DNA of 12,053 nt from Azoarcus sp. (GTDB lineage: Bacteria; Pseudomonadota; Gammaproteobacteria; Burkholderiales; Rhodocyclaceae), in assembly GCA_031282905.1 (NCBI GenBank), contig JAITCV010000136.1:1-12053 (forward strand), given 5' to 3'. The notes below the pieces were generated by a model that saw nothing but the letters and a program-made list of their open reading frames with translations, was not told where the DNA came from and did no database searches. The translations under genes and the position numbers were made by a program. Shown in pieces: positions 1 through 6,424 of this stretch (position 1 is the first letter of the stretch; every line of letters starts with the position of its first letter).

Positions 1-1
1 G

Positions 2-375
2 GTTGAAATCATTGTTGTTTCCGATATAGCGAATCTTGAGGTCTACAAGGTTTGCGACCAGCTTCTTGATGACAATGATATTTATATTCGACGTAATGGC
101 ATTCCTTGCCTGAGTGAAACAGAAATCTGGGTTTGAAGCTGGCTTCTGGGCGCTACATCCTTTTCCTGGATGATGATGCCTGGCATCCCGATCTGCTTAT
201 TCAACTTATTGATCGGATTGAAATAAAGGAAGGGAAATTATGTTATTCCAATTGCTCGGTTGTCGAAGAAAACCGGTCTCATCCACAACCCACATTTATC
301 TCGGAAACTATACCTATAAGGATGCATACAAGACAAAATCTGCCCGATCTTGCGGCACCCAAAGCGATATTCTGA
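2..375 (+). pseudogene. Glycosyltransferase family 2 remnant, frameshifted
   Basis: Two frames together spell the N-terminal half of a GT-A fold, family 2 glycosyltransferase. Frame 2 from the window edge gives VEIIVVSDIANLEVYKVCD and stays open to a TGA at 134-136. From about base 118 the frame starting at base 1 gives NRNLGLKLASGRYILFLDDD and then AWHPDLL. EIIVVSD is the usual first strand, the RNxGLKLASG stretch precedes the sugar-nucleotide site, and LDDD is the DxD metal-binding motif. Joining the two needs one lost base or two extra bases near 113-121. The second frame stops at 373-375, well short of the roughly 250-300 aa of the family, and the following DNA matches a repeat seen again near 1720. 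The 5' end lies outside the window. Such enzymes usually build surface polysaccharide, but this copy is almost certainly dead. A sequencing indel could explain the frameshift but not the early end. Confidence 0.7.
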
Positions 376-412
376 CACCATGTCCTTGACCAATCGGGGA
401 ACCATATGTCGA
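362..412. repeat. Dispersed repeat, copy A
   Basis: This is a diverged copy of a short element seen again at about 1713-1763 in the same orientation. Bases 372-391 match 1722-1741 at 17 of 20 positions, sharing GACACCATG, CCTT and ACC. A CCATA block follows at a similar distance, with a 2-base length difference. Read on the minus strand, both copies can be translated in an equivalent frame to VKxMVS(D/E)xxF. The copy lies just where the glycosyltransferase remnant stops. The identity of the element is unknown, and the match is short enough that chance is not excluded. Confidence 0.4.
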
Positions 413-481
413 ACAGGCGGTGATATAAACAAATGCAAGGAGATTGCTGTTGCGGTTGGAAATATATATGTCATGAGATGG

Positions 482-985
482 CTATTGCTGTAACATTAGG
501 CGTCGACCAGAACGAGTTGTCAGCCAAATTTGATTCAACACCTCACCGACCGTGAATGCAATCCCATCACAGGATGCCCGCCCTAACTGCTCCTGTAAAG
601 AGCCAGCTTCAAAGGCAGGACTCTCCATGGCAAGGGCAGTGAGGCTTGCCAGGAAATTGCGAGTATACCATTCCTGCAACCAGTTGATAAACGAATGCAT
701 ATTCGGATCATGAAGTAGCGTGTAAAGATAATAAATATTTTTTTGGTATAGATTGCAATGTTCAAGAATAATGTTGACCGACAACGGGACGACATTTTTC
801 ACTCCAGGCGCTACGGCTTGATTGAGTTTTGCATTGATCTCAGTCTCGGATATGCCTAGTGGGAATTTTAGGGTTTTGCGCTTTGAACTGCCCAGTGAAA
901 CGACTGAAACTCCGAAGAAAGACCTGTTGAACTCAGGGCGGTATATAAAATCAAGACCCTTCTCAGTGCTGATTATCTTTTCCAT
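482..985 (-). CDS. Uncharacterised 167-aa protein in the AT-rich segment
   Basis: I do not recognise this protein. It is a continuous 167-codon frame with no signal peptide and no obvious membrane span, so a soluble protein is likely. The middle is rich in aromatic residues (YQKNIYYLYTLLHD, then FINWLQEWYTRNF), which suggests a helical core, and the last residues are basic (TTRSGRRLML). Base composition is more AT-rich than in the core genes to the right, fitting recent acquisition. ATG at 985 is the first start. An AAAGG sequence lies only one or two bases before it, too close for good ribosome binding, so expression is uncertain. It follows the 31-codon ORF at 1014-1109 by 28 bases on the same strand. 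An accessory or immunity-type role is only a guess from the neighbourhood. Confidence 0.5.
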   Translation of the reverse strand: MEKIISTEKGLDFIYRPEFNRSFFGVSVVSLGSSKRKTLKFPLGISETEINAKLNQAVAPGVKNVVPLSVNIILEHCNLYQKNIYYLYTLLHDPNMHSFINWLQEWYTRNFLASLTALAMESPAFEAGSLQEQLGRASCDGIAFTVGEVLNQIWLTTRSGRRLMLQQ

Positions 986-1013
986 TCCTTTGTTCCATCA
1001 GGGTTCAGTGTTG

Positions 1014-1109
1014 TCAACGCTTGTCTTGGACGAATAGTTTAACAAGCACTTCATCGCGCTGGTCGGCGAACCAGCGAGCTGCTGTTTCAGGATCGTCGTA
1101 ATCTTCCAT
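1014..1109 (-). pseudogene. 31-codon ORF, possible N-terminal stump of a DUF4826-like protein
   Basis: The minus strand carries a small ORF that begins MEDYDDPETAARWFADQRD and ends VLVKLFVQDKR before TGA. The spacing of acidic residues, Trp and Arg (ARWFADQRDEVL) recalls, from memory, the first 25 residues of DUF4826 proteins. Those are much longer and continue with a Trp-rich core that is absent here. I infer a truncated remnant whose downstream part was replaced by the DNA holding the 167-aa ORF. There is no clear Shine-Dalgarno sequence. It could equally be a chance ORF or an unrelated leader peptide. Confidence 0.3.
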
Positions 1110-1168
1110 GGATGAGTGGTGTCGGCTTGAATGGATTGTCAGGTTCACGCCCATCAGATGTCAAACCC

Positions 1169-1648
1169 TCATGGCACAAGGGTACTTCCGCACAGTTCTA
1201 TCCATTGTGTCCCCCTGAAGCGTGCGCCGACTGCGTGCTCCTCATCCCAAGGCACGGCATAGCAAACCTCGGCGACTATTTCATCATCAAGTAAATCAAT
1301 TGCTACCGCCACTATGCGAGCTTGCTGCAAAGCTTGTGCCGGACTTGTCACCTCCGGGAACTGCTCGCTATCTGGTTTGAAATGCCCCTCTCTGAATGCC
1401 TCGGCGTATGGTTCATAGTGCTCAAAAAGAGCGTGTTCCAGTTGAGATCGAAGGTCTCGGAGTGCATCTGGAACAGCGATTGCTTGAGCAAGGGCTTTCT
1501 CGCCTGGGCCTTTACGTGAACCACTGAGTATCAAAGGTACGCGCTCGCCGTCAAGCAAAGTAAATTCCCCACGCCAGTAGCCGTGTTGCCACTTGAGAAT
1601 TCCGAGAATCGGATGAATCACATCCGCTGCCTTGAATAAACCAAACAT
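1169..1648 (-). CDS. DUF6985-like / immunity-like protein, 159 aa
   Basis: An intact small soluble protein. It starts MFGLFK, runs through a beta-rich N-terminal half (HGYWRGEFTLLDGERVPLIL), then a helical part (ALFEHYEPYAEAFREG), and ends with a conserved-looking block WDEEHAVGARFRGTQWIEL. This layout, with a short opening strand, a YWRG block, EHYxPY and a W(D/E)xEHxxGxRF ending, resembles families annotated as DUF6985. Those often sit beside contact-dependent or Rhs-type toxin genes as immunity-like proteins. The match is from memory and the biochemical role is unknown. The start is well supported: GGGAGAA lies about 6 bases before ATG 1648. No toxin gene is visible beside it, so it may be an orphan. 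Base composition is intermediate between the AT-rich left segment and the core genes. Confidence 0.6.
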   Translation of the reverse strand: MFGLFKAADVIHPILGILKWQHGYWRGEFTLLDGERVPLILSGSRKGPGEKALAQAIAVPDALRDLRSQLEHALFEHYEPYAEAFREGHFKPDSEQFPEVTSPAQALQQARIVAVAIDLLDDEIVAEVCYAVPWDEEHAVGARFRGTQWIELCGSTLVP

Positions 1649-1712
1649 GCGATTCTCCCTGTGTGATGGAACTCGTAGGTGACGCCTTCTTTCATTGTAT
1701 ATTGCCTTTTGA

Positions 1713-1763
1713 ACGCAATGTCAGACACCATGACCTTTACCCGCCCGATAGAGCCATAATTTC
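1713..1763. repeat. Dispersed repeat, copy B
   Basis: This is the partner of the element at 362-412, in direct orientation. The best-conserved core is 1722-1741, followed by a CCATA block. It contains a short palindrome TGTCAGACA at 1720-1728. The copy lies between the start of the DUF6985-like gene and the orphan reading frame behind tlpA, and the last codons of that orphan frame fall inside it. It could be a REP-like or miniature element. Confidence 0.4.
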
Positions 1764-1925
1764 CGCCGTTTGTATGCTCCGGTTGTAGCTGATGCCGCGT
1801 GTTTTCTGGTTTTCCAGCGCGCGCTCATGCAGGACGCGCACGCTGTAACCGTAGGCCGGAGGATCGGCCAATACCGGCGCGGGACCCAGCAGGGGAATGC
1901 ATTTTTCCCGCGCGGCGACCCGCCG
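1737..1925 (-). pseudogene. Orphan 62-codon frame continuing in phase after the tlpA stop
   Basis: Directly behind the TGA of the thioredoxin gene, in the same frame, 62 sense codons run to a TAA at 1737-1739. The reading looks protein-like: VAAREKCIPLLGPAPVLAD, then YGYSVRVLHERALENQKT, then RGISYNRSIQTAEIMAL. Its third codon positions are GC-rich, as in the core genes. There is no ATG; a GTG (V29 of the stretch) or TTG (L19) could serve as a start, but no Shine-Dalgarno sequence is apparent. I do not recognise a family. It could be the surviving end of a gene that was adjacent to tlpA, or a former C-terminal extension separated by a stop mutation. Its final codons lie in repeat copy B. Confidence 0.35.
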
Positions 1926-1934
1926 TCACGCGGG
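1907..1934 (-). terminator. Strong GC hairpin spanning the tlpA stop codon
   Basis: On the minus strand the sequence folds as CCCGCG-TGA-CGGCG-GGT-CGCCG-CGCGGG. The 6-bp and 5-bp stems are perfect, separated only by a bulge that is exactly the tlpA stop codon. AAAAA rather than a T tract follows in the direction of transcription, so it is not a canonical intrinsic terminator. It may act as an mRNA 3'-end stabiliser or attenuate readthrough. The structure itself is certain from the sequence; the function is inferred. Confidence 0.4.
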
Positions 1935-2426
1935 ATCGGCGCCGAGCAGATTTTCGAGCAGGGTGTGCAGCGTGTCGAAATCCGGCGCGCCGAGGTATTT
2001 GTGTACGATGCGCCCCTGGCGGTCGATGAGGAAGGTAGTGGGCGTCAGCCTTACTTCGTCGAATGCCTGGGCGACGGCACCGTCAGTGTCGAGGGCAATG
2101 ATGAACGGCAGCGCGTTTTTTTCCACGTAGGTGCGCACTTGGGCGGGCGGGTCATAGTTCATCGCCACCGCGACCGTTTCCAGACCGCGCGCGGCGAAAC
2201 GCTGGTGGGTTCGAACCAGATCGGGCATTTCGGCGACGCAGGTGACGCAGGTGGTGGCCCAGAAATTCATCAGCACGACCTTGCCGCGCAACGTGGCGGT
2301 GTCGATGCGCTCGCCTTGCAAGGTGGCGAGTTGAACCTCGGGGGCAAGGGGCTTTTTCGTGTAGATGTAGACACCGCCAAGAACGAGCGCGATGACGGCA
2401 AATATGGCAAATATGCGAAGTTTCAT
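1926..2426 (-). CDS. Membrane-anchored TlpA/ResA-like thiol-disulfide oxidoreductase
   Basis: A 166-aa thioredoxin-fold protein of the TlpA/ResA/DsbE group. Residues 5-22 form one hydrophobic segment that would anchor or export it, placing the domain in the periplasm. The active site is FWATTCVTCVAEMP with Cys60 and Cys63, and the cis-proline loop is LTPTTFLID. Family members reduce disulfides, for example in apocytochrome c or copper-site proteins. The CVTC dipeptide differs from the common CPxC, so redox potential and partner cannot be assumed. ATG 2426 is chosen because it opens the anchor segment; the frame remains open much further upstream, but that DNA is the rep gene read backwards. 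It is divergent from rep with 129 bases between starts and has no strong Shine-Dalgarno sequence. No cytochrome maturation genes are in the window. Confidence 0.88.
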   Translation of the reverse strand: MKLRIFAIFAVIALVLGGVYIYTKKPLAPEVQLATLQGERIDTATLRGKVVLMNFWATTCVTCVAEMPDLVRTHQRFAARGLETVAVAMNYDPPAQVRTYVEKNALPFIIALDTDGAVAQAFDEVRLTPTTFLIDRQGRIVHKYLGAPDFDTLHTLLENLLGADPA

Positions 2427-2496
2427 GGTTCCGGGCCCAGATGGGGCGAAGTCCTGAAGGTGATGGGGCAGCGCAACGCGATGGATTTTGCGAGCT

Positions 2497-2527
2497 TTGC
2501 CAAGGTCTGTCACCCACGGCGTACACT
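2497..2527 (+). promoter_or_regulatory. Candidate promoter for rep
   Basis: TTGCCA at 2497-2502 and TACACT at 2522-2527 resemble sigma-70 -35 and -10 boxes with a long 19-base spacer. Transcription would begin near 2534, giving a leader of about 20 bases before ATG 2556. The element lies in the 129-base divergent space between tlpA and rep. It is weak on sequence alone. Confidence 0.3.
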
Positions 2528-2555
2528 GACCCCCCTTTTTGTCCCGCTTGCGCCG

Positions 2556-4550
2556 ATGTCCGCCAACCTCAACCTTCCTCAACGCGAAGCCATCCGTTAT
2601 CTCGACGGCCCCTGCCTGGTACTGGCGGGGGCGGGTAGTGGCAAGACGCGAGTCATCACCCAGAAGATCGCTTACCTCATCGGTGAATGCGGGCTTGCGC
2701 CGTCGACGATCGCGGCGATCACCTTTACCAACAAGGCGGCGCGCGAGATGCAGGAGCGGGTGGCGAAACTGATGGGCGGGCGGACGCCAGCCGGGGTGAC
2801 GATATGCACATTTCATGCTCTCGGCGTCAGGATCATCCGCCAGGAGGCCAGGAATTGCGGGCTGAAACCCCAGTTTTCCATTCTGGATGCCGCCGATACG
2901 GCACAGATCGTCGCCGATATCGCCGGCGATGCGGATCGGGGGGTTGCCAAACGGTTGCAATGGCAAATCTCGTCGTGGAAAAACGCGATGATCCCGCCCG
3001 CAGAAGCCGCGCGCCTGGCCCATGACGAGATCGGCGCGGCGGCGGCGAAGCTTTATCCTGAGTATGAGCGCACGTTGCGCGCTTATCAGGCGGTGGATTT
3101 CGACGATTTGATCGGGCTGCCGGTGAGGCTGTTCGAGCGCGATGCCGAGGTGTGCGAGCGTTGGCGGCGGCACCTGCGCTATCTGCTCATCGACGAATAT
3201 CAGGATACCAATCGTGCCCAATATCGTTTGCTCCGCCAGCTTGCCAGCACGCGCGGGGCGTTTACCGCAGTGGGCGACGACGATCAGGCGATTTATGCCT
3301 GGCGCGGGGCGGATGTCGAGAACCTGCGCCAGTTGCAGGTAGATTATCCGCAGCTCAGAGTCATCAAGCTCGAACAGAATTACCGCTCGTCGCAGCGTAT
3401 CCTGGAGGCCGCCAACCGGGTGATTGCCCATAACGACAAACTGTTCGAAAAACGCCTGTGGTCGGAGCACGGCGCGGGCGAACCGGTGGTGGTCACGACT
3501 TGCCGCGATGCCGAACATGAGGCCGAATGGGTGGCAACCCGGCTCAGCGCCCATAAATTCGAATATCGCACCCGTTTCCGGGATTACGCCATTCTTTACC
3601 GCGGCAACCGCCAAGCGCGGGTAATCGAACAGCAATTGCGCAACCAGCATATTCCCTATGTCCTGTCCGGCGGGCAGAGTTTTTTCGAGAAAGCCGAAAT
3701 CCGCGATCTGCTCGCATGGTTGCGGTTGTTGATGAACGAGGACGACGATCTTGCCTTCATTCGCGCGATCACCGTGCCGCGACGGAACATCGGCGCGGTC
3801 ACGCTGGAGGCGCTGGGCGCCCATGCGGGCGAATGTCATAGCAGCATGTTCGCCGCCATCTCCGGAGAAGGCATTGCCCAGCGCCTCTCCGCGCGCGCGC
3901 TCGAAGGGGTGCGCGCCTTCGCCGATCTCGTCAAGGGCATCCAGTCCCGCGCCCGGCACGGTTCTGCGGCGCAGGCGCTCGCCGATCTGCTCGCGTCCAC
4001 CGGCTATGAAAAATGGCTGTTCGGACATTTCGATGGCCGCGAGGCGGAGGCGAAATGGCGCAATGTCACCGACTTCATCGACTGGCTCAATCGCCAGGGC
4101 GAGGAAAGCGGCAAGACCCTGATCGAAATCACCCAGACGATCAGCCTGATCTCGATGCTCGACCAGGAAGACCCGGACTTTGATGGCGTCCAGCTTGCCA
4201 CCCTGCACGCGGCGAAGGGGCTGGAATTCCCCCACGTATTCCTGATCGGCGTCGAGGAGGGTTTGCTGCCGCACCAAAACAGCATCGATGAGGACAAAAT
4301 CGACGAAGAACGGCGGTTGATGTATGTCGGCATCACCCGCGCCCAGCGCAGCCTCAACCTCACCTGGTGCGAGCATCGCCGGCAGGGCAAGGACAACCGG
4401 CTATGCGAGGTTTCACGCTTCGTCGCCGAAATGGGCGGGGAAGTGAAATTGAACGATCCCCGCCGCAATGCCCCCGTTTCCAGGGACGAAGGCCGCGCCC
4501 GCGTGGCGAATCTGATGGCAATGCTCGAAAGCAGGAAAGGACGCTCGTAG
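2556..4550 (+). CDS. rep: ATP-dependent DNA helicase Rep (UvrD/Rep superfamily 1A)
   Basis: A 664-aa 3'-5' DNA helicase that helps replication forks past obstacles and restart. All superfamily 1 motifs are present: Q motif Gln9; Walker A AGAGSGKT at 24-31; motif Ia AITFTNKAAREM; motif II DEYQD at 213-217; motif III GDDDQAIYAWRGA from 240; motif IV LEQNYRSS from 272; motif V around LHAAKGLEFPHVFLIG; motif VI VGITRAQ at 591-597. The length and the stretches EEGLLPHQNSIDED and YRGNRQARVIEQQLRNQ match E. coli Rep (673 aa) better than UvrD. ATG 2556 gives the normal MxxNLNLPQREA beginning. The frame is open upstream to 1770, but that DNA is tlpA read antisense. No clear Shine-Dalgarno sequence precedes the start. 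It is convergent with the membrane-protein gene at 4663. Confidence 0.95.
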   Translation: MSANLNLPQREAIRYLDGPCLVLAGAGSGKTRVITQKIAYLIGECGLAPSTIAAITFTNKAAREMQERVAKLMGGRTPAGVTICTFHALGVRIIRQEARNCGLKPQFSILDAADTAQIVADIAGDADRGVAKRLQWQISSWKNAMIPPAEAARLAHDEIGAAAAKLYPEYERTLRAYQAVDFDDLIGLPVRLFERDAEVCERWRRHLRYLLIDEYQDTNRAQYRLLRQLASTRGAFTAVGDDDQAIYAWRGADVENLRQLQVDYPQLRVIKLEQNYRSSQRILEAANRVIAHNDKLFEKRLWSEHGAGEPVVVTTCRDAEHEAEWVATRLSAHKFEYRTRFRDYAILYRGNRQARVIEQQLRNQHIPYVLSGGQSFFEKAEIRDLLAWLRLLMNEDDDLAFIRAITVPRRNIGAVTLEALGAHAGECHSSMFAAISGEGIAQRLSARALEGVRAFADLVKGIQSRARHGSAAQALADLLASTGYEKWLFGHFDGREAEAKWRNVTDFIDWLNRQGEESGKTLIEITQTISLISMLDQEDPDFDGVQLATLHAAKGLEFPHVFLIGVEEGLLPHQNSIDEDKIDEERRLMYVGITRAQRSLNLTWCEHRRQGKDNRLCEVSRFVAEMGGEVKLNDPRRNAPVSRDEGRARVANLMAMLESRKGRS

Positions 4551-4636
4551 ATCAGGGTGAGATGTTTTCCGAAATCTCTTGAGCCTCTTGAAGGGCGAGG
4601 CATGCCTTCGGGTGAAACCGACTGGATTCGGCGAAA

Positions 4637-4654
4637 AGATGGCGATCATGCGCC
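4637..4654 (-). terminator. Weak intrinsic terminator candidate after the membrane-protein gene
   Basis: On the minus strand, nine bases past the TAG stop, GGCG-CATGAT-CGCC is followed by ATC and TTTT. The stem has only 4 bp, so confidence is low. The remaining bases between rep and this gene (4551-4662) show no other clear structure; a GCCTC/GAGGC stem after rep lacks a T tract. Confidence 0.3.
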
Positions 4655-4662
4655 CTGCCCTT

Positions 4663-5406
4663 CTACAGATTCTTGATATGAAAACGATCCGGCAGCAGTA
4701 GCCAACCCGCAATCGACAGCAACAAGACGATGCCGCTGACCCAACGCAGCTTCCGCCAATGCCGGGGGCCGGGTCGCAGGATATCGATTTTTTCGATGAA
4801 TACCGTTTCGCAAGCGCCATTGCCGGTATCGCTGCGGATGGTGCTGGTGCCGCGGAAAAATCCGCCGTCGTGCGAATACTCCGCCAGATAACCACTGAAA
4901 TATATCTGGTCGCCCACCCGCAATTCTTTCAGCCGCGCCCTGATGTCGTCCCGGTCAACGAGGATGTGATTGTTTGAAATTTCAGCGGTGGAGAATCGTT
5001 CCCAGGCTGCGCTATCCGAGGTTTCGTAATAGCATGTCCATTGTCCGCTGCTGAAATTTATTTTTTCATAAACGCCGGACAAGGCATTCTTGCCCCAGAC
5101 GACACAAATGTCTACGGCATTGAGATGATCACCCCACTCTTCATGAACATAATCGACCGGGCCATCGGCCTGATGCATGCTGACGACCAGCCCCCAAAGC
5201 TCGTAACGGTAAAGCGGCTTGATATGGTAAGTGGTTTGTTTGACGCTGGTGTCGAACGGCGCCTTGCTCACCGCGCGCTGCACCGGCTCTTTTTCAAGAA
5301 GCGGCGATAATGCCACCGGCTGCGGTAACGCGTCGCCTTTGTACAGACCGAAAAATAAAGCAACCAGGCTGGACCAGAAAACAATCTTGATGAGTCCCAG
5401 AATCAC
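4663..5406 (-). CDS. Conserved membrane protein of unknown function, two TM segments
   Basis: A 247-aa protein with a hydrophobic N-terminal segment (about residues 2-21, ending FFGLYKGD) and a C-terminal one (about 222-238, WVSGIVLLLSIAGWLLL). The domain of about 195 residues between them is probably periplasmic. That domain carries blocks I associate with an unnamed conserved proteobacterial family: YELWGLVVSMH, HEEWGDHLNAVDICVVWG, FSSGQWTCYYET, VGDQIYFSGYLAEYS and GTSTIRSDTGNGACET. The VGDQIxFxGYL part looks like an OB-fold-type beta barrel, but I infer no ligand. GTG 5406 is preferred: GGGGGA stands about 6 bases before it and it begins exactly at the membrane segment. An upstream ATG at 5505 would add 33 basic, unlikely residues. 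It lies 167 bases behind the hydrolase gene on the same strand and may be cotranscribed with it. Confidence 0.8.
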   Translation of the reverse strand: MILGLIKIVFWSSLVALFFGLYKGDALPQPVALSPLLEKEPVQRAVSKAPFDTSVKQTTYHIKPLYRYELWGLVVSMHQADGPVDYVHEEWGDHLNAVDICVVWGKNALSGVYEKINFSSGQWTCYYETSDSAAWERFSTAEISNNHILVDRDDIRARLKELRVGDQIYFSGYLAEYSHDGGFFRGTSTIRSDTGNGACETVFIEKIDILRPGPRHWRKLRWVSGIVLLLSIAGWLLLPDRFHIKNL

Positions 5407-5573
5407 GTTTTTCCCCCGGGAACAACGAGCGACAGGCGTCCATGCCCGCCGCTCTTGCTTTCTTATTCCATTTCCAAACCATCTCGACTGGCCTTGCCGT
5501 GCCATTGCATTGCCTGCGGCTCATCTGCGCGTCACAGTCACAAATGGCTTGAAATGGAGTCACGGGCAGGATT

Positions 5574-6392
5574 TCAAACCGAGACGGGCTTCACGATGAA
5601 ATCCCGCAATGCATCCAGCACTTCATCCGGACATTCGGCCATCAGCGCATGACCGCTGCCGGCAATGACGGCAAGCCGCGCGCCGGGGATGGCGGCGTGT
5701 GCCGCGCGGCCCGCCTTGGGGGAAGTCATTTTGTCCTGGTCGCCAATCACCACCAGGGCGGGAACGGAAATCGCGCCCAGACTCGCCGGTTCGCGCCGCC
5801 AGTCATTGCAGGCGGCAAGATCATTGTGGAAGACACCGGGTTTCTGCCGCGCCATCAGGCGCTCGTTGATCCCCAGCATCCATAGCCCCGGCACCCGGTT
5901 ACCGCCGATCTGCCCGCCAGGCGAATATGACCAGTTGTTGACCATGGCCCGCGCCCTTGGCTCGTCGTCGCGCGCGGCCTCGAGCAGGGCGGGCGCAACC
6001 GGCATCGGCAGCGAGATGCCGACCAGCGCGACACTGGCGGCGCGTTGCGGATGGCGCAGAACGAATTCGGCGCTGACCAGCGACCCCATGCTGTGACCAA
6101 CGATATGCGCGCGCTCCACCCCGAAGGTGTCGAGCAGGGTCGCGATCCAGTCGGCAATCGCTTCGATCGACGGCAGCGGCGCGCCCTCGCTCTGGCCGTG
6201 ACCGGGCAGGTCGGGCGCGAGCACGCTGAAACCGTGATGCCCAAACCAGCGGCTTTGCAGCGTCCAGCAGGAATGATCCTGCTCGGCGCCATGGACGAAT
6301 ACGACCACCGGCTGTCCGGGGATGTCCCCAGGCGTCGGATGCTTGCCGCCGTTGTAGAGATAGGTGTCGAAACCCGCGACCTTGATCTTCAT
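5574..6392 (-). CDS. Alpha/beta hydrolase
   Basis: A 272-aa single-domain alpha/beta hydrolase, cytoplasmic by absence of a signal peptide. The oxyanion strand VVVFVHGAEQDHSCW has His34-Gly35. The nucleophile elbow is GHSMGS with Ser101. The acid is in GDQDKMTSP, probably Asp220, and the catalytic His is His248 in GSGHALMAECP, so the triad is complete. DLPGHGQS is the conserved loop after strand 4. A cap region around residues 125-195 (PMPVAPALLEAARDDEPRA, NNWSYSPGG) would set specificity. The substrate cannot be told; the closest general class is esterases and C-C hydrolases of the MhpC/BphD shape. It begins 32 bases behind the metY stop and is probably cotranscribed. The start lacks a near Shine-Dalgarno sequence. 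It is too short and differs in motif from the MetX acyltransferase despite the methionine neighbour. Confidence 0.88.
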   Translation of the reverse strand: MKIKVAGFDTYLYNGGKHPTPGDIPGQPVVVFVHGAEQDHSCWTLQSRWFGHHGFSVLAPDLPGHGQSEGAPLPSIEAIADWIATLLDTFGVERAHIVGHSMGSLVSAEFVLRHPQRAASVALVGISLPMPVAPALLEAARDDEPRARAMVNNWSYSPGGQIGGNRVPGLWMLGINERLMARQKPGVFHNDLAACNDWRREPASLGAISVPALVVIGDQDKMTSPKAGRAAHAAIPGARLAVIAGSGHALMAECPDEVLDALRDFIVKPVSV

Positions 6393-6424
6393 GATATTGA
6401 TATATAACCCTTGAATGGATGACC

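Noticed and set aside
238..474. 78-codon minus-strand ORF across the glycosyltransferase remnant
   Set aside because: It overlaps the recognisable GT2 sequence and the repeat; only the repeat part shows any similarity, and there is no ribosome site.
1770..2555. Open upstream extension of the rep frame (262 extra codons)
   Set aside because: This stretch is the tlpA gene read on the opposite strand; Rep proteins begin with the MxxNLNxxQREA-type sequence found at 2556 and E. coli Rep length fits only that start.
2427..4376. Long antisense open frame upstream of tlpA, across rep
   Set aside because: It is a GC-rich codon shadow of rep with no domain content; the thioredoxin begins naturally with its anchor segment at 2426.
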